NCBI RefSeq assembly: GCF_018304965.1
Contig: NZ_JAGQED010000004.1
Span: forward strand, 62,001 to 126,000
Length of the DNA: 64,000 nt
Source: Collimonas antrihumi
Lineage (GTDB): Bacteria; Pseudomonadota; Gammaproteobacteria; Burkholderiales; Burkholderiaceae_D
Direction of reading: 5' to 3'
Below, piece after piece: positions 28,039-37,064 of the stretch. The position numbers and the translations under genes were made by a program. The notes beneath the pieces are model-generated. The model was not told the DNA's origin and made no database searches. It saw only the letters and a list, made by a program, of their open reading frames with translations. Every line of letters starts with the position of its first letter. Positions within the stretch are counted from its first letter, which is position 1.

Positions 28039-31000
28039 ATGACCACCGATTTTTCCAGTACCGCCGACTCTGCGCGAACGCATCTTGATACCGGACCATT
28101 GTCATGGGTGATGAGCGAAATTCGCGAGGCGCTGAATCAGTCCGGTAACGCCTTGTCCCAAGCGACTGGCGCTACCAGCGACGATCACTCGACCGCCATC
28201 CGCCATGCCAAAACCTATTTGCACCAGGCGCATGGCGCGTTGCAGATGGTCGACATCGATGGCGTCATCATCATTACCGAAACCATTGAAGACATACTCG
28301 AGCGTGCCGAGTCAGGCCAGGCTGAGCTGAGCGCGCAGCATGTGCAGATTATCGGCAACGCCTATCAGGCATTGATCGAATACCTGGACGAAGTATTGGC
28401 TGGCGGCAGCCATCAGCCAGTGCGTTTGTTTCCCTACTATCAGGCGCTGCTGGAAATCCGCGGCGCCGAAAGAATCCACCCGGCCGATCTGTTTTTCCCT
28501 GACCTGACCATTCGCCCGCACTTTCCTGCGGCGGAGCAGGTTGCGGCAGTCGACGCCGAAGTTTATCTGCCATTGCGCAAGCGCTTCGAACGCGCGCTGC
28601 TGCCGTTCCTGAAAAGCGCCGACAAGCCGGTTGAGCTGGAAAACGCTGCAGCCATGCAAGTGGTGGTGACAGAAGTCGAGCAAATGCAACGCAACCAGCA
28701 ATCGCGCGCATTCTGGTGGGTGATGCACGGTTTCTCGGAAGCGGTTGCCAACGAGCAGATATCCAACGAACTCTACGTTAAACAATTATTTGCCCGTATT
28801 AACCTGCAGTTGCGGCGTCTGAGCCAGGGCTCGTCGAGCATTTCGGAACGGTTGTTGCGGGATGCCCTGTTTTTTATCGCCGGCGTTGAACAAGCCTCCA
28901 AGCTGGCAAACCAGATTCGTATTGCCTATCGTTTGAATGGCCTGGTGCCGGCAGATTACAACATCCGCCACTACGGTCAGATTAGCCTGGATGCATTGGG
29001 CGCTGCCAAAGATCGCCTGAACCAAGCCAAGAACATGTGGGACCGGCTCGCCAGCGGCGATGCCAGCCCTGCAGCTGCTTTCGAACAGGAAATGCACGGT
29101 TTGAGCGAAGCCGGCAGCCGGCTTAACTCGCCATCGCTGTCGAAGCTGCTGCGCGAACTCAATGGCATAGCGCGGCACGCTGCACATTCGCGGCCAGGCG
29201 ATGCGATCTGCATGGAAATCGCCACCAGCCTGCTGTTTATTGAAAACACGCTTAATCACATCAGCCGCCTGCCAGAGAATTTTTCCGAACGCGCCGATGC
29301 GATGACCGCGCGACTCTTGTCGGTGGTATCCGGTGAGAAGCTGGGCAAACCGGCGCAATGGATTGACGATATCTATCGTGAAGCGCAACAGCGCCAGACC
29401 GTCAAAATGCTGGCATCTGAAATGTTGTCCAGCTTGCGCCAGGTCGAAAAAATGCTGGACGAATTTTTTAACGATCCGGAGCGGCGTGAAGTATTGACCC
29501 AGATCGAACAAGTTCTGCATCAGATTCAAGGCGCACTGGCGATCCAGGAGCAGAGCGACGCCATGCGTGTGGTCGAACATACGCGCAGTACTTTGCAGCG
29601 TTTTGCGGCGGAAGGCAGCGATGTTGTCCCGGAACAAAAAGAGTTCGAACAGATTGCGCAGAACATCGGCGCGCTCAGCTTCTTTATCGAAACGTTGCAG
29701 CATCAGTCGGATACGCAAAACAATCATTTCACTTTTGATGAAGCGGCGGGCGTGTTCCGCATCAACCTGCTGGAGCGGCGTGCCGTGGTTGCGGCGCCTT
29801 TGCCTGATCCGATAGTGCCTTCATCTGCCGGCGATAGTCATGCGATTGTGGCAAACACGGTCGTTGGCGACAGCTTGCCGTCCTTGCCCGAGTTGGCAAC
29901 AGTAGAAGATGAGCTGCTGCAGCATCAGCAGCAATCTGCGGAACTGGCGCTGTCGTTGACCGCGCAGCCGCATGATCCGGAACTGCAGGAACGATTGAAA
30001 GAGTCGTTGGTGCAGATGCGGGTTGACGCTGCGTTGAGCGACAATCCCGAAGCTACCGATCGCGCCCAGGCTGCCATCGACATCCTCGATCATCCCGATT
30101 TCTCGGGGTCGCAGCAATCGATGGCCGAAATTGTCACCACCATCGTGCCGCTGCACACGGCAGAAGCCGCAGCACCGGTGGCCGCGATAGCCGTAAGCGA
30201 CGAGGAGGCTGATGCCGAACTGCGTGAGATTTTTTTGTCCGAAGCGGACGAGGTCCTGACGAATGCCAGGAACACCTTGCCGCTGCTGCACGACGCACCC
30301 CATAAGCAAGAGCCTTTAACCATACTGCGCCGTGCTTTTCATACCCTGAAGGGCAGTGGCCGCATGATCGGCCTGAACGCTTTCGGCGAAGCCGCCTGGA
30401 GCATTGAACAGGTATTGAATTTGTGGTTGTCCGAATCGCGTGCGGTGAGCGACAACCTGAATGCCTTGCTGGACCACGCTGTGACCCAGCTGGATGGCTG
30501 GGTAAAAGAGATTCAGCAGCACGGGCATTCGCAACAGACGCCGGATGCATTGGCTGAAGCGGCTGCAAGAGTCCGCGAAGGCGGGCCGTTTGCGGAGACT
30601 GTGCCGGCTCGGACGGTTTCGACCGCGCCGGAGGAATTGCATGAGTTCGGTGATTTGCCGGAACAGCCGCTGCAAGCAGAGGAAATCCAGCTGACCGACG
30701 ATGATCTGGCTTTCTTCAGCGACGCAAATGTCACCCATTCAGTAGACATTGAGCAGGTGCAATTGCCGGAGATTTCGTCTGAAGAGCATTTGGAAACAAT
30801 TGCAGAGCCTGAGGTTATCGCGGCAGCGCCAGAAAATCAGGCCACGCCGGTCAGCGCCGAGGTAATCGCTTTTCCCGGCATGCAGGAAATCCGTCATGAC
30901 GACAGCACCAAGCAAATTGGCGATTTGACTATCAGCCTGCCGCTCTACAATATTTATCTGGCCGAGACCGACCAGCTGGTGCGTCATCTGTCGCATGATT

Positions 31001-33966
31001 TTGCCGAATGGCGGCATGAACCGGAGCGGCCGGTGCTGACACAATCGGTGCATGCAGCGCATTCGCTGGCCGGTAGTTCCGCTACGGTGGGTTTCAAGCC
31101 TTTGCAGGAAGTAGCGCATGCGCTGGAGATGGCGCTGCAACGGATGGCGCTGCAACCAGGCAGCTTGCACGGATCGGACTACAACACCCTCCAGCTCAGC
31201 GTTGAGCGAGTCAAATGGATGTTGCAGCAATTTACGCAAGGTGACATGCCGTATTACGAGCCGGCCCTGGTTAGCAGCCTGGACAGCCTGTGGCAAGGTC
31301 AGGAATCGCGTGGTGTCGAAGCAGAGACTACCGCCAATCCCGACGTGGCGCAGACGCCGCAAGTAGCTGCCGCACCTGAATTTGAACCCGTCGCTGAAGT
31401 TCGCGCTGAGGCAGGCAACGTGCAACCCGTGCAACCGATATCGGTTGCGCCGGTTGCCTCTGCTACCCCTGTTTCCCCTGTTACGCCGCACCATCCTGCT
31501 GCGATAGTGCCTCATTTGTTCGATACCGCAGCGGAAGAGATCGACCCTGCGCTGGTGGTCCGGGATGAGCTGGATCCCGACTTGTTGCCGGTGTTTCTGG
31601 AAGAAGGCAGCGACATGCTGCCGCAAATCGGCAGCGCCTTGCGCAGCTGGCAGCAGAGTCCGTCCGACGTCAAACCGTCGCAAGCAATCCTGCGTCATCT
31701 GCACACCATCAAGGGCAGTGCCCGCATGGCTGGCGCGATGGTGCTGGGCCAGCATATGCACGAGATGGAAAGCCATATCGAAGTGATTCTGCAGTCGGGT
31801 ACGTCTTCCCGCCAGACCATCGATGAGTTGCTGACACATTATGACCGCGGCGCGCAGATGTTCGAGAATCTGCGCAATCCGCAAGCGCAGCAGCCGGTGG
31901 CACCAGTTACACCAGTTGCATCAGTTGCATCAGTTGAGCCTGCCGCGACGCCAGAAGCACATGCGGCGGTCAATTTGCCGAGCGTGATGCCGCCGCTGGC
32001 CGCTGGCGTAGCGCCGGTGCCGGCGGTGTTTAGCACCAGCACTAGCGCCACGGGGCTGGTGTCGCAGGTGCGTGTCAATGCCGAAGTGCTGGATCGGCTC
32101 GTGAATCAGGCCGGTGAAGTTTCGATTACACGTTCGCGGCTTGAATCGGGTATCGGCACCTTGCAGATATCTTTGTCGGAACTGACTGAAAACGTCGATC
32201 GCCTGCGCAGCCAGTTGCGGGAAATCGAAATCCAGGCGGAAGCGCAGATCAGTTCGCGCATGACGTTGGCCGGCGAGCGCGAATTCGATCCGCTTGAATT
32301 CGACCGCTTTACCCGTTTGCAGGAACTGACCCGGATGATGGCGGAGAGCGTCAATGACGTCGCCTCGCTGCAAAAGAATCTGACCAGTACGGTAGATGGC
32401 GCTAACGCCGACTTGCTGACCCAACGCCGCTTGACGCGTGATCTGCAACAGGATCTGATGCATGTGCGTATGGTGCAGTTTGCGAGTATCGCCGAGCGTT
32501 TGTATCGATTGACGCGCCAGGTCGCCAAAGAACTGGACAAGCGCGTCAACCTGGATATCCGCGGCAGCAACGTTGAAATCGATCGCAGCGTATTGGAAAA
32601 AATGATCGGTCCGTTCGAGCATTTGCTGCGTAATGCGATCGTTCACGGGATTGAATCGCGTGAAGCGCGGCGCGCAGCCGGCAAGAGCGAAACCGGCGAG
32701 CTGAAGCTGGAAATCCGCCAGGACGGCAATGAAATTCTGATTCAGTTATCGGATGACGGCCAGGGTTTGAACCTGCAGCGTATCCGCGACAAGGCGCGCA
32801 CCACCGGCCTGCTGGAAAGCGATCAGCAGATAACCGACCTGGAAACCACCGACCTGATTTTCCGTCCCGGGTTTTCGACCGCGACGGATGTCACGGAACT
32901 GGCTGGCCGCGGCGTCGGCATGGATGTGGTGCGTTCTGAAGCGGCTTCCCTGGGCGGCCGCGTTGCCGTCAGCAGCGATGCCGGCCAGGGTACGCATTTC
33001 ACGATTCACTTGCCATTGACACTGGCGGTTACCCAGGTGGTGCTGTTGACCACCGGCGGCCACACCTATGCCGTGCCGTCTGCGCTGGTCGAGCAGGTGC
33101 AGCAATTGAAGTCGAAGGCGCTGGCCGCGGCTTACAACGATGGCTCGCTGATCTGGCAAGGGCATAAAGTGCCGCTCCAATATTTGTCGACCTTGCTGGG
33201 CGATGTCGATATGGTGCCGGTGGCGCAGCAGTATTCACCCATCATCATTTTGCGTAGCGGTAATGACCGGGTCGCGCTGCATGTGGATGAAATCGTCGGT
33301 AACCGAGAAGTCGTGGTCAAGAATATCGGCCCGCAGCTGTCGCGGATGATCGGAATAGCCGGCGCTACCGTGCTGGGTTCGGGCGACATCGTGCTGATCT
33401 TGAACCCGGTACCGCTGGTCCAGCGGCAGTTGCAAAACGCATCGCATGAACTGCGGGCGCCGCGGCAATCTGAGCTGGCTACCCATGATGTGATGGGCGC
33501 CGTCGCGGAAATGAACGGCAGCGCCGAACCCGGGTTGCTGCAAACCGCGCAGACCGCCCAGGCCGTGCAGGGTTTGCGCAGCCAGAGTGTGGTGATGGTC
33601 GTCGACGATTCGCTGACCGTGCGCCGGGTGACCCAACGTTTGCTGTCACGTGAAGGTTACCAGGTGGTATTGGCCAAAGACGGTGTCGACGCGCTGGAGC
33701 AACTGCAAGCGATTACGCCTGATGTGATGCTGGTGGATATTGAAATGCCGCGTATGGATGGTTTCGATCTGAGCCGCAATATCCGTAACGACGAACGCAC
33801 CCGTCATATCCCTATCATCATGATTACTTCACGCACCGCTGCAAAGCATCGCAGCTATGCGATGGAGCTGGGCGTCAACGAGTATCTGGGCAAGCCGTAT
33901 CAGGAAGATGAATTGATCAGCACCATCAAGTCATACATCAGTAAAGAAGCCAATACCCTGCAATAA
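28039..33966 (+). CDS. pilL: Hybrid CheA-like histidine kinase PilL (ChpA)
   Basis: The central kinase of twitching chemosensing, 1975 residues. Histidine phosphotransfer sites in order: His62 (LHQAHGALQMV, lysine position His), His494 (LHQIQGALAI, Gln), His768 (HTLKGSGRMIGL, canonical), His1008 (HSLAGSSATVGF, lysine position Ala) and His1222 (HTIKGSARMAGA, canonical). Pro/Ala/Val-rich linkers separate the last ones. The CheA core starts near 1344, with the ATP-domain N box at Asn1532 (LRNAIVHGIESREAR), a CheW-like domain at about 1655-1790 and a C-terminal receiver whose phospho-acceptor is Asp1900 (LVDIEMPRMDG). The Pseudomonas homologue carries eight transfer domains, so this one is reduced. 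The REP doublet upstream separates it from pilJ. Confidence 0.93.
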   Translation: MTTDFSSTADSARTHLDTGPLSWVMSEIREALNQSGNALSQATGATSDDHSTAIRHAKTYLHQAHGALQMVDIDGVIIITETIEDILERAESGQAELSAQHVQIIGNAYQALIEYLDEVLAGGSHQPVRLFPYYQALLEIRGAERIHPADLFFPDLTIRPHFPAAEQVAAVDAEVYLPLRKRFERALLPFLKSADKPVELENAAAMQVVVTEVEQMQRNQQSRAFWWVMHGFSEAVANEQISNELYVKQLFARINLQLRRLSQGSSSISERLLRDALFFIAGVEQASKLANQIRIAYRLNGLVPADYNIRHYGQISLDALGAAKDRLNQAKNMWDRLASGDASPAAAFEQEMHGLSEAGSRLNSPSLSKLLRELNGIARHAAHSRPGDAICMEIATSLLFIENTLNHISRLPENFSERADAMTARLLSVVSGEKLGKPAQWIDDIYREAQQRQTVKMLASEMLSSLRQVEKMLDEFFNDPERREVLTQIEQVLHQIQGALAIQEQSDAMRVVEHTRSTLQRFAAEGSDVVPEQKEFEQIAQNIGALSFFIETLQHQSDTQNNHFTFDEAAGVFRINLLERRAVVAAPLPDPIVPSSAGDSHAIVANTVVGDSLPSLPELATVEDELLQHQQQSAELALSLTAQPHDPELQERLKESLVQMRVDAALSDNPEATDRAQAAIDILDHPDFSGSQQSMAEIVTTIVPLHTAEAAAPVAAIAVSDEEADAELREIFLSEADEVLTNARNTLPLLHDAPHKQEPLTILRRAFHTLKGSGRMIGLNAFGEAAWSIEQVLNLWLSESRAVSDNLNALLDHAVTQLDGWVKEIQQHGHSQQTPDALAEAAARVREGGPFAETVPARTVSTAPEELHEFGDLPEQPLQAEEIQLTDDDLAFFSDANVTHSVDIEQVQLPEISSEEHLETIAEPEVIAAAPENQATPVSAEVIAFPGMQEIRHDDSTKQIGDLTISLPLYNIYLAETDQLVRHLSHDFAEWRHEPERPVLTQSVHAAHSLAGSSATVGFKPLQEVAHALEMALQRMALQPGSLHGSDYNTLQLSVERVKWMLQQFTQGDMPYYEPALVSSLDSLWQGQESRGVEAETTANPDVAQTPQVAAAPEFEPVAEVRAEAGNVQPVQPISVAPVASATPVSPVTPHHPAAIVPHLFDTAAEEIDPALVVRDELDPDLLPVFLEEGSDMLPQIGSALRSWQQSPSDVKPSQAILRHLHTIKGSARMAGAMVLGQHMHEMESHIEVILQSGTSSRQTIDELLTHYDRGAQMFENLRNPQAQQPVAPVTPVASVASVEPAATPEAHAAVNLPSVMPPLAAGVAPVPAVFSTSTSATGLVSQVRVNAEVLDRLVNQAGEVSITRSRLESGIGTLQISLSELTENVDRLRSQLREIEIQAEAQISSRMTLAGEREFDPLEFDRFTRLQELTRMMAESVNDVASLQKNLTSTVDGANADLLTQRRLTRDLQQDLMHVRMVQFASIAERLYRLTRQVAKELDKRVNLDIRGSNVEIDRSVLEKMIGPFEHLLRNAIVHGIESREARRAAGKSETGELKLEIRQDGNEILIQLSDDGQGLNLQRIRDKARTTGLLESDQQITDLETTDLIFRPGFSTATDVTELAGRGVGMDVVRSEAASLGGRVAVSSDAGQGTHFTIHLPLTLAVTQVVLLTTGGHTYAVPSALVEQVQQLKSKALAAAYNDGSLIWQGHKVPLQYLSTLLGDVDMVPVAQQYSPIIILRSGNDRVALHVDEIVGNREVVVKNIGPQLSRMIGIAGATVLGSGDIVLILNPVPLVQRQLQNASHELRAPRQSELATHDVMGAVAEMNGSAEPGLLQTAQTAQAVQGLRSQSVVMVVDDSLTVRRVTQRLLSREGYQVVLAKDGVDALEQLQAITPDVMLVDIEMPRMDGFDLSRNIRNDERTRHIPIIMITSRTAAKHRSYAMELGVNEYLGKPYQEDELISTIKSYISKEANTLQ

Positions 33967-34018
33967 CACTTTGTGCGCGTGTGTGGAGGATAGCTTTCGT
34001 CACACACGCCCATAATCC

Positions 34019-34134
34019 GTAGGGTGGGCACCTGTGCCCACGCGTGACCGCAATAACCGGAGTACAGACCCGCGCGGCACAGAAATAGGCAGATGTGTAA
34101 AGTGAACTCCGCGTGGGCACAGTGCCCACCCTGC
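34019..34134. repeat. REP family 1 doublet between pilL and yqgE
   Basis: GTAGGGTGGGCACCTGTGCC plus CACGCG (34019-34044) and its inverse CCGCGTGGGCACAGTGCCCA plus CCCTGC (34109-34134) flank a 64-base spacer. It is the best-preserved copy in the window and lies just after the pilL stop codon. Confidence 0.85.
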
Positions 34135-34176
34135 CAGAGCCGGCTTTAGCGCATTCAAAACTGATAAAATGCGTCT

Positions 34177-34845
34177 ATGGCTAAGCTCGATACAACTCCG
34201 GAAGATCCTCCAGCGCACAAGAGCGGCGCGAAGGCGGGCGTGGATTCGCCGTTCCTGAATCTGACAAATCATTTCCTTATTGCAATGCCTTCCATGCTGG
34301 ATCCCATTTTCGGCGGGACCGTGGTCTATTTGTGTGAGCATAATGCCAATGGTGCACTAGGCGTGGTGATCAACAAACCGACCGATATGACCATGCAGGT
34401 GTTATTCGACCGCATCGATCTGAAGCTTGAAATCAGCCCCGGATCGGGCGAGCCGGGTGAACTGGAATTCGGCGATCCGATGGCCGAACGGCCCGTGATG
34501 TTTGGCGGTCCGGTCCAGGTCGAGCGTGGTTTTGTGCTGCATACACCGGTCAAGCAGTATTCGTCGACACTGAAAGTGACGGATCAGATCGCCATGACTA
34601 CCTCCAAAGATGTGCTGGAGGAAGTGGCCCATGGCAACGGGCCGCAGCGGATCCTGGTCAGCCTGGGATGTTCCGGCTGGAGCGCCGGCCAGCTGGAAAG
34701 TGAAATTGTCCACAACGGCTGGCTGACCGTGGCTGCCGATCCCGCCATCATTTTTGAATTGCCGATTGCCGAACGTTTTGCCGCAGCGGTCAATCTGTTG
34801 GGCATTTCACCTTATATGCTGACTGCGGAATCCGGACGTGCGTGA
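34177..34845 (+). CDS. YqgE/AlgH-family protein
   Basis: A conserved bacterial protein of uncertain function, 222 residues as drawn. The family core begins at FLNLTNHFLIAMPSMLDPIF and continues with VVYLCEHNANGALGVVINKP, MFGGPVQVERGFVLHT and a C-terminal SLGCSGWSAGQLESE segment. The first 27 or so residues are a charged extension absent from E. coli YqgE; a GTG at 34240 preceded by GAAGG would remove most of it and is a real alternative. The order yqgE-ruvX-pyrR-pyrB is conserved in many proteobacteria, and 48 bases separate it from ruvX. Confidence 0.88.
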   Translation: MAKLDTTPEDPPAHKSGAKAGVDSPFLNLTNHFLIAMPSMLDPIFGGTVVYLCEHNANGALGVVINKPTDMTMQVLFDRIDLKLEISPGSGEPGELEFGDPMAERPVMFGGPVQVERGFVLHTPVKQYSSTLKVTDQIAMTTSKDVLEEVAHGNGPQRILVSLGCSGWSAGQLESEIVHNGWLTVAADPAIIFELPIAERFAAAVNLLGISPYMLTAESGRA

Positions 34846-34893
34846 GTTGTCAGAGTCGCCAGAGTGCCAAAATGACCTGCCAGGGAGCCTGGC

Positions 34894-35292
34894 ATGAGCG
34901 GTTTGGCCGGTACCGTGCTGGGTTTCGATTTCGGCTTGAAGCGTATCGGGGTAGCCGTTGGCAATACCGTGCTGAAACAGGCGCAACCGCTGCAGGTGAT
35001 CAGTGCTGCCACCAATGACGGCAAGTTTGCCGAAATCGCGGTGCTGATCAAGGAATGGCAGCCGGTCCTGTGCGTAGTAGGCTTGCCCCTGCATCCTGAT
35101 GGCGCGACACATGAAATGACTGTCCGCTGCCAACGCTTCGCCAATCAGTTGCATGGCCGCTATGCTGTCGCCACGGCGCTGGTAGATGAACGTTACTCGT
35201 CTGCCGTCATCAGGCAGCAGCGTGGCGAAGTGATCGACGACCAGGCTGCGGCCATTATTCTGCAGCAGTATTTTGACGACTTATCTGGGTAA
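34894..35292 (+). CDS. ruvX: Putative pre-16S rRNA nuclease / Holliday-junction resolvase-like RuvX (YqgF)
   Basis: An RNase H-fold nuclease of 132 residues implicated in trimming the 5' end of 16S rRNA. It opens with the first catalytic aspartate in VLGFDFGLKRIGVAVGN, has the middle motif CVVGLPLHPDGATHEMT and VDERYSSAVI, and ends with the last acidic residue in DDQAAAIILQQYFD. Length matches the family. It lies between yqgE and pyrR, 42 bases before the latter. Confidence 0.92.
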   Translation: MSGLAGTVLGFDFGLKRIGVAVGNTVLKQAQPLQVISAATNDGKFAEIAVLIKEWQPVLCVVGLPLHPDGATHEMTVRCQRFANQLHGRYAVATALVDERYSSAVIRQQRGEVIDDQAAAIILQQYFDDLSG

Positions 35293-35334
35293 CTTATCTG
35301 AATGATTTTGTTCTGATTTTGCGATGAAGATGCA

Positions 35335-35856
35335 ATGACTACAACCACCCCCCAATTCGATGCCGAAGCACTGTATCAGGTGCTTGAGGTCAAAGTAAAA
35401 GCAGCGTTGGCGCAGGTCGACAATGTTGCCATAGTCGGTATTTACTCAGGCGGCGCATGGATCGCCGAACGTCTGGTCGCGGCCTTGCAATTGAATCCGG
35501 GCGAACGCCTTGGCTTTATCGACGTATCGTTCTATCGCGACGACTTTTCTGAAAAAGGTCTGCGTAGCGATGTCAAGCCGAGCCAGATCCCGTTCGACGT
35601 CAACGGCGCCACAATCCTGCTGGTGGACGACGTGCTGTACACCGGGCGCACCACGCGCGCTGCGATCAACGAATTGTTCGATTATGGCCGTCCCGCAAAA
35701 ATCATGCTGGCTGCACTGATCGACCGCGGCGAGCGAGACCTGCCGGTGGCAGCCGATTTTGTCGCCGATGCAGTTACGCTGCAACCAGGCCAATCCCTAC
35801 AACTTCAACGCGCCGACGACGGCAGCTTTTCCCTGATGGTGCACTCTAATGCTTAA
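35335..35856 (+). CDS. pyrR: PyrR pyrimidine operon regulator / uracil phosphoribosyltransferase
   Basis: A phosphoribosyltransferase-fold protein of 173 residues. The PRPP-binding loop is [20 protein letters not shown], preceded by [17 protein letters not shown] and the flexible-hood region [16 protein letters not shown]. In Gram-positive bacteria PyrR controls transcription attenuation; in proteobacteria its regulatory mode is less clear. No attenuator is evident in the 42 bases before it. It overlaps pyrB by eight bases, so the two are coupled. Confidence 0.93.
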   Translation: MTTTTPQFDAEALYQVLEVKVKAALAQVDNVAIVGIYSGGAWIAERLVAALQLNPGERLGFIDVSFYRDDFSEKGLRSDVKPSQIPFDVNGATILLVDDVLYTGRTTRAAINELFDYGRPAKIMLAALIDRGERDLPVAADFVADAVTLQPGQSLQLQRADDGSFSLMVHSNA

Positions 35857-36808
35857 TCCCCAACTGAATAAAAACGGCGAACTGCAACATCTGTTGACCA
35901 TAGAAGGCTTGCCGACTTCGGTGGTGACTCACATCCTGGATACAGCATCTTCATTTGTCGGCGTCAGCGACCGCGATGTAAAAAAGGTGCCGCTGATGCG
36001 CGGCAAAAGCGTATTCAATCTGTTTTTCGAAAACTCGACCCGCACCCGCACCACTTTCGAGATCGCCTCCAAGCGCCTGTCGGCCGATGTCATCAACCTG
36101 AATATTTCCGCCTCCAGCGCCAGCAAGGGTGAATCGCTGCTGGATACGATCGACAATCTATCGGCGATGCACGCCGACATGTTCGTGGTGCGTCATGCGC
36201 AATCCGGCGCGCCGTACCTGATCGCCAAACATCTCACCGATACCAGACAACACCATGTCCATGTGGTGAATGCAGGCGATGGCCGTCATGCCCATCCGAC
36301 CCAGGGCTTGCTGGACATGTACACGATCCGGCATTACAAAAAGGATTTCAGCAATCTGACTGTAGCGATTGTCGGCGACATCCTGCATAGCCGGGTTGCG
36401 CGCTCAGACATCCACGGATTGACTACCTTGGGCGTGCCGGAAGTGCGCGCCATCGGGCCGCGCACTTTGCTGCCGAGCGGCCTCGAGCAAATGGGCGTGC
36501 GCGTATTCACCGACATGAACGAAGGCTTGAAAGGCGTCGACGTGATCATCATGCTGCGCTTGCAGAATGAACGCATGAGCGGGGCGCTGCTGCCGTCGGC
36601 GCAAGAGTTTTTCAAGAGTTACGGCCTGACGCCGGAGCGCCTGGCGCTGGCCAAGCCGGATGCGATTGTGATGCATCCGGGGCCGATGAATCGTGGTGTG
36701 GAAATCGACTCCGCCGTTGCCGACGGTGCACAGGCTGTGATTTTGCCGCAGGTGACATTTGGCATCGCGGTGCGGATGGCGGTAATGAGCATTCTGGCCG
36801 GGAATTGA
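35849..36808 (+). CDS. pyrB: Aspartate carbamoyltransferase catalytic subunit (PyrB)
   Basis: Forms carbamoyl-aspartate, the committed step of pyrimidine synthesis. The 319-residue protein shows the carbamoyl-phosphate motif [19 protein letters not shown], the aspartate-domain [12 protein letters not shown], and NERM and [12 protein letters not shown] segments. The PyrB sequence and the following inactive dihydroorotase homologue fit the class of ATCases that form a PyrB6-PyrX6 complex, as in Pseudomonas. No PyrI subunit is encoded here. Confidence 0.96.
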   Translation: MLNPQLNKNGELQHLLTIEGLPTSVVTHILDTASSFVGVSDRDVKKVPLMRGKSVFNLFFENSTRTRTTFEIASKRLSADVINLNISASSASKGESLLDTIDNLSAMHADMFVVRHAQSGAPYLIAKHLTDTRQHHVHVVNAGDGRHAHPTQGLLDMYTIRHYKKDFSNLTVAIVGDILHSRVARSDIHGLTTLGVPEVRAIGPRTLLPSGLEQMGVRVFTDMNEGLKGVDVIIMLRLQNERMSGALLPSAQEFFKSYGLTPERLALAKPDAIVMHPGPMNRGVEIDSAVADGAQAVILPQVTFGIAVRMAVMSILAGN

Positions 36809-36833
36809 AATGAGCGTTTATAAGCGACGTTGC

Positions 36834-36946
36834 GTCATTCCCACGAAGTGTACTTAAGATACCCTCAAAAAACTCCGTCATCCCCGCGAACGCGGGGATC
36901 CAAGTTACTGATTTAAAATGGATTCCCGCGTTCGCGGGAATGACGG
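36834..36946. repeat. REP family 2 cluster between pyrB and pyrX
   Basis: A truncated arm GTCATTCCCACGAAGTG (36834-36850), a full arm CCGTCATCCCCGCGAACGCG plus GGGATCCAAG (36875-36904) and an inverted full arm TGGATTCCCGCGTTCGCGGG plus AATGACGG (36919-36946) fill much of the pyrB-pyrX gap. The two full arms are in the same doublet arrangement as the copy at 27926-28009. Confidence 0.85.
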
Positions 36947-36972
36947 GGTTGCCGAGACAGGGTCGCCGAGAC
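36945..36972 (+). repeat. 14-bp tandem repeat, two units
   Basis: GGGGTTGCCGAGAC (36945-36958) and AGGGTCGCCGAGAC (36959-36972) are adjacent 14-base units, with a partial third (ACAGGGTC) nearby. Related units lie at 39089-39130 on the far side of pyrX-plsC. Confidence 0.6.
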
Positions 36973-37064
36973 GTAACAGGGTCATTTGAGCTGCTCGTAG
37001 GGCGTCGCTGATTTACATGCTTTTATCCAGACAATTATTTATAGAATCGCCATAACATTTACAG

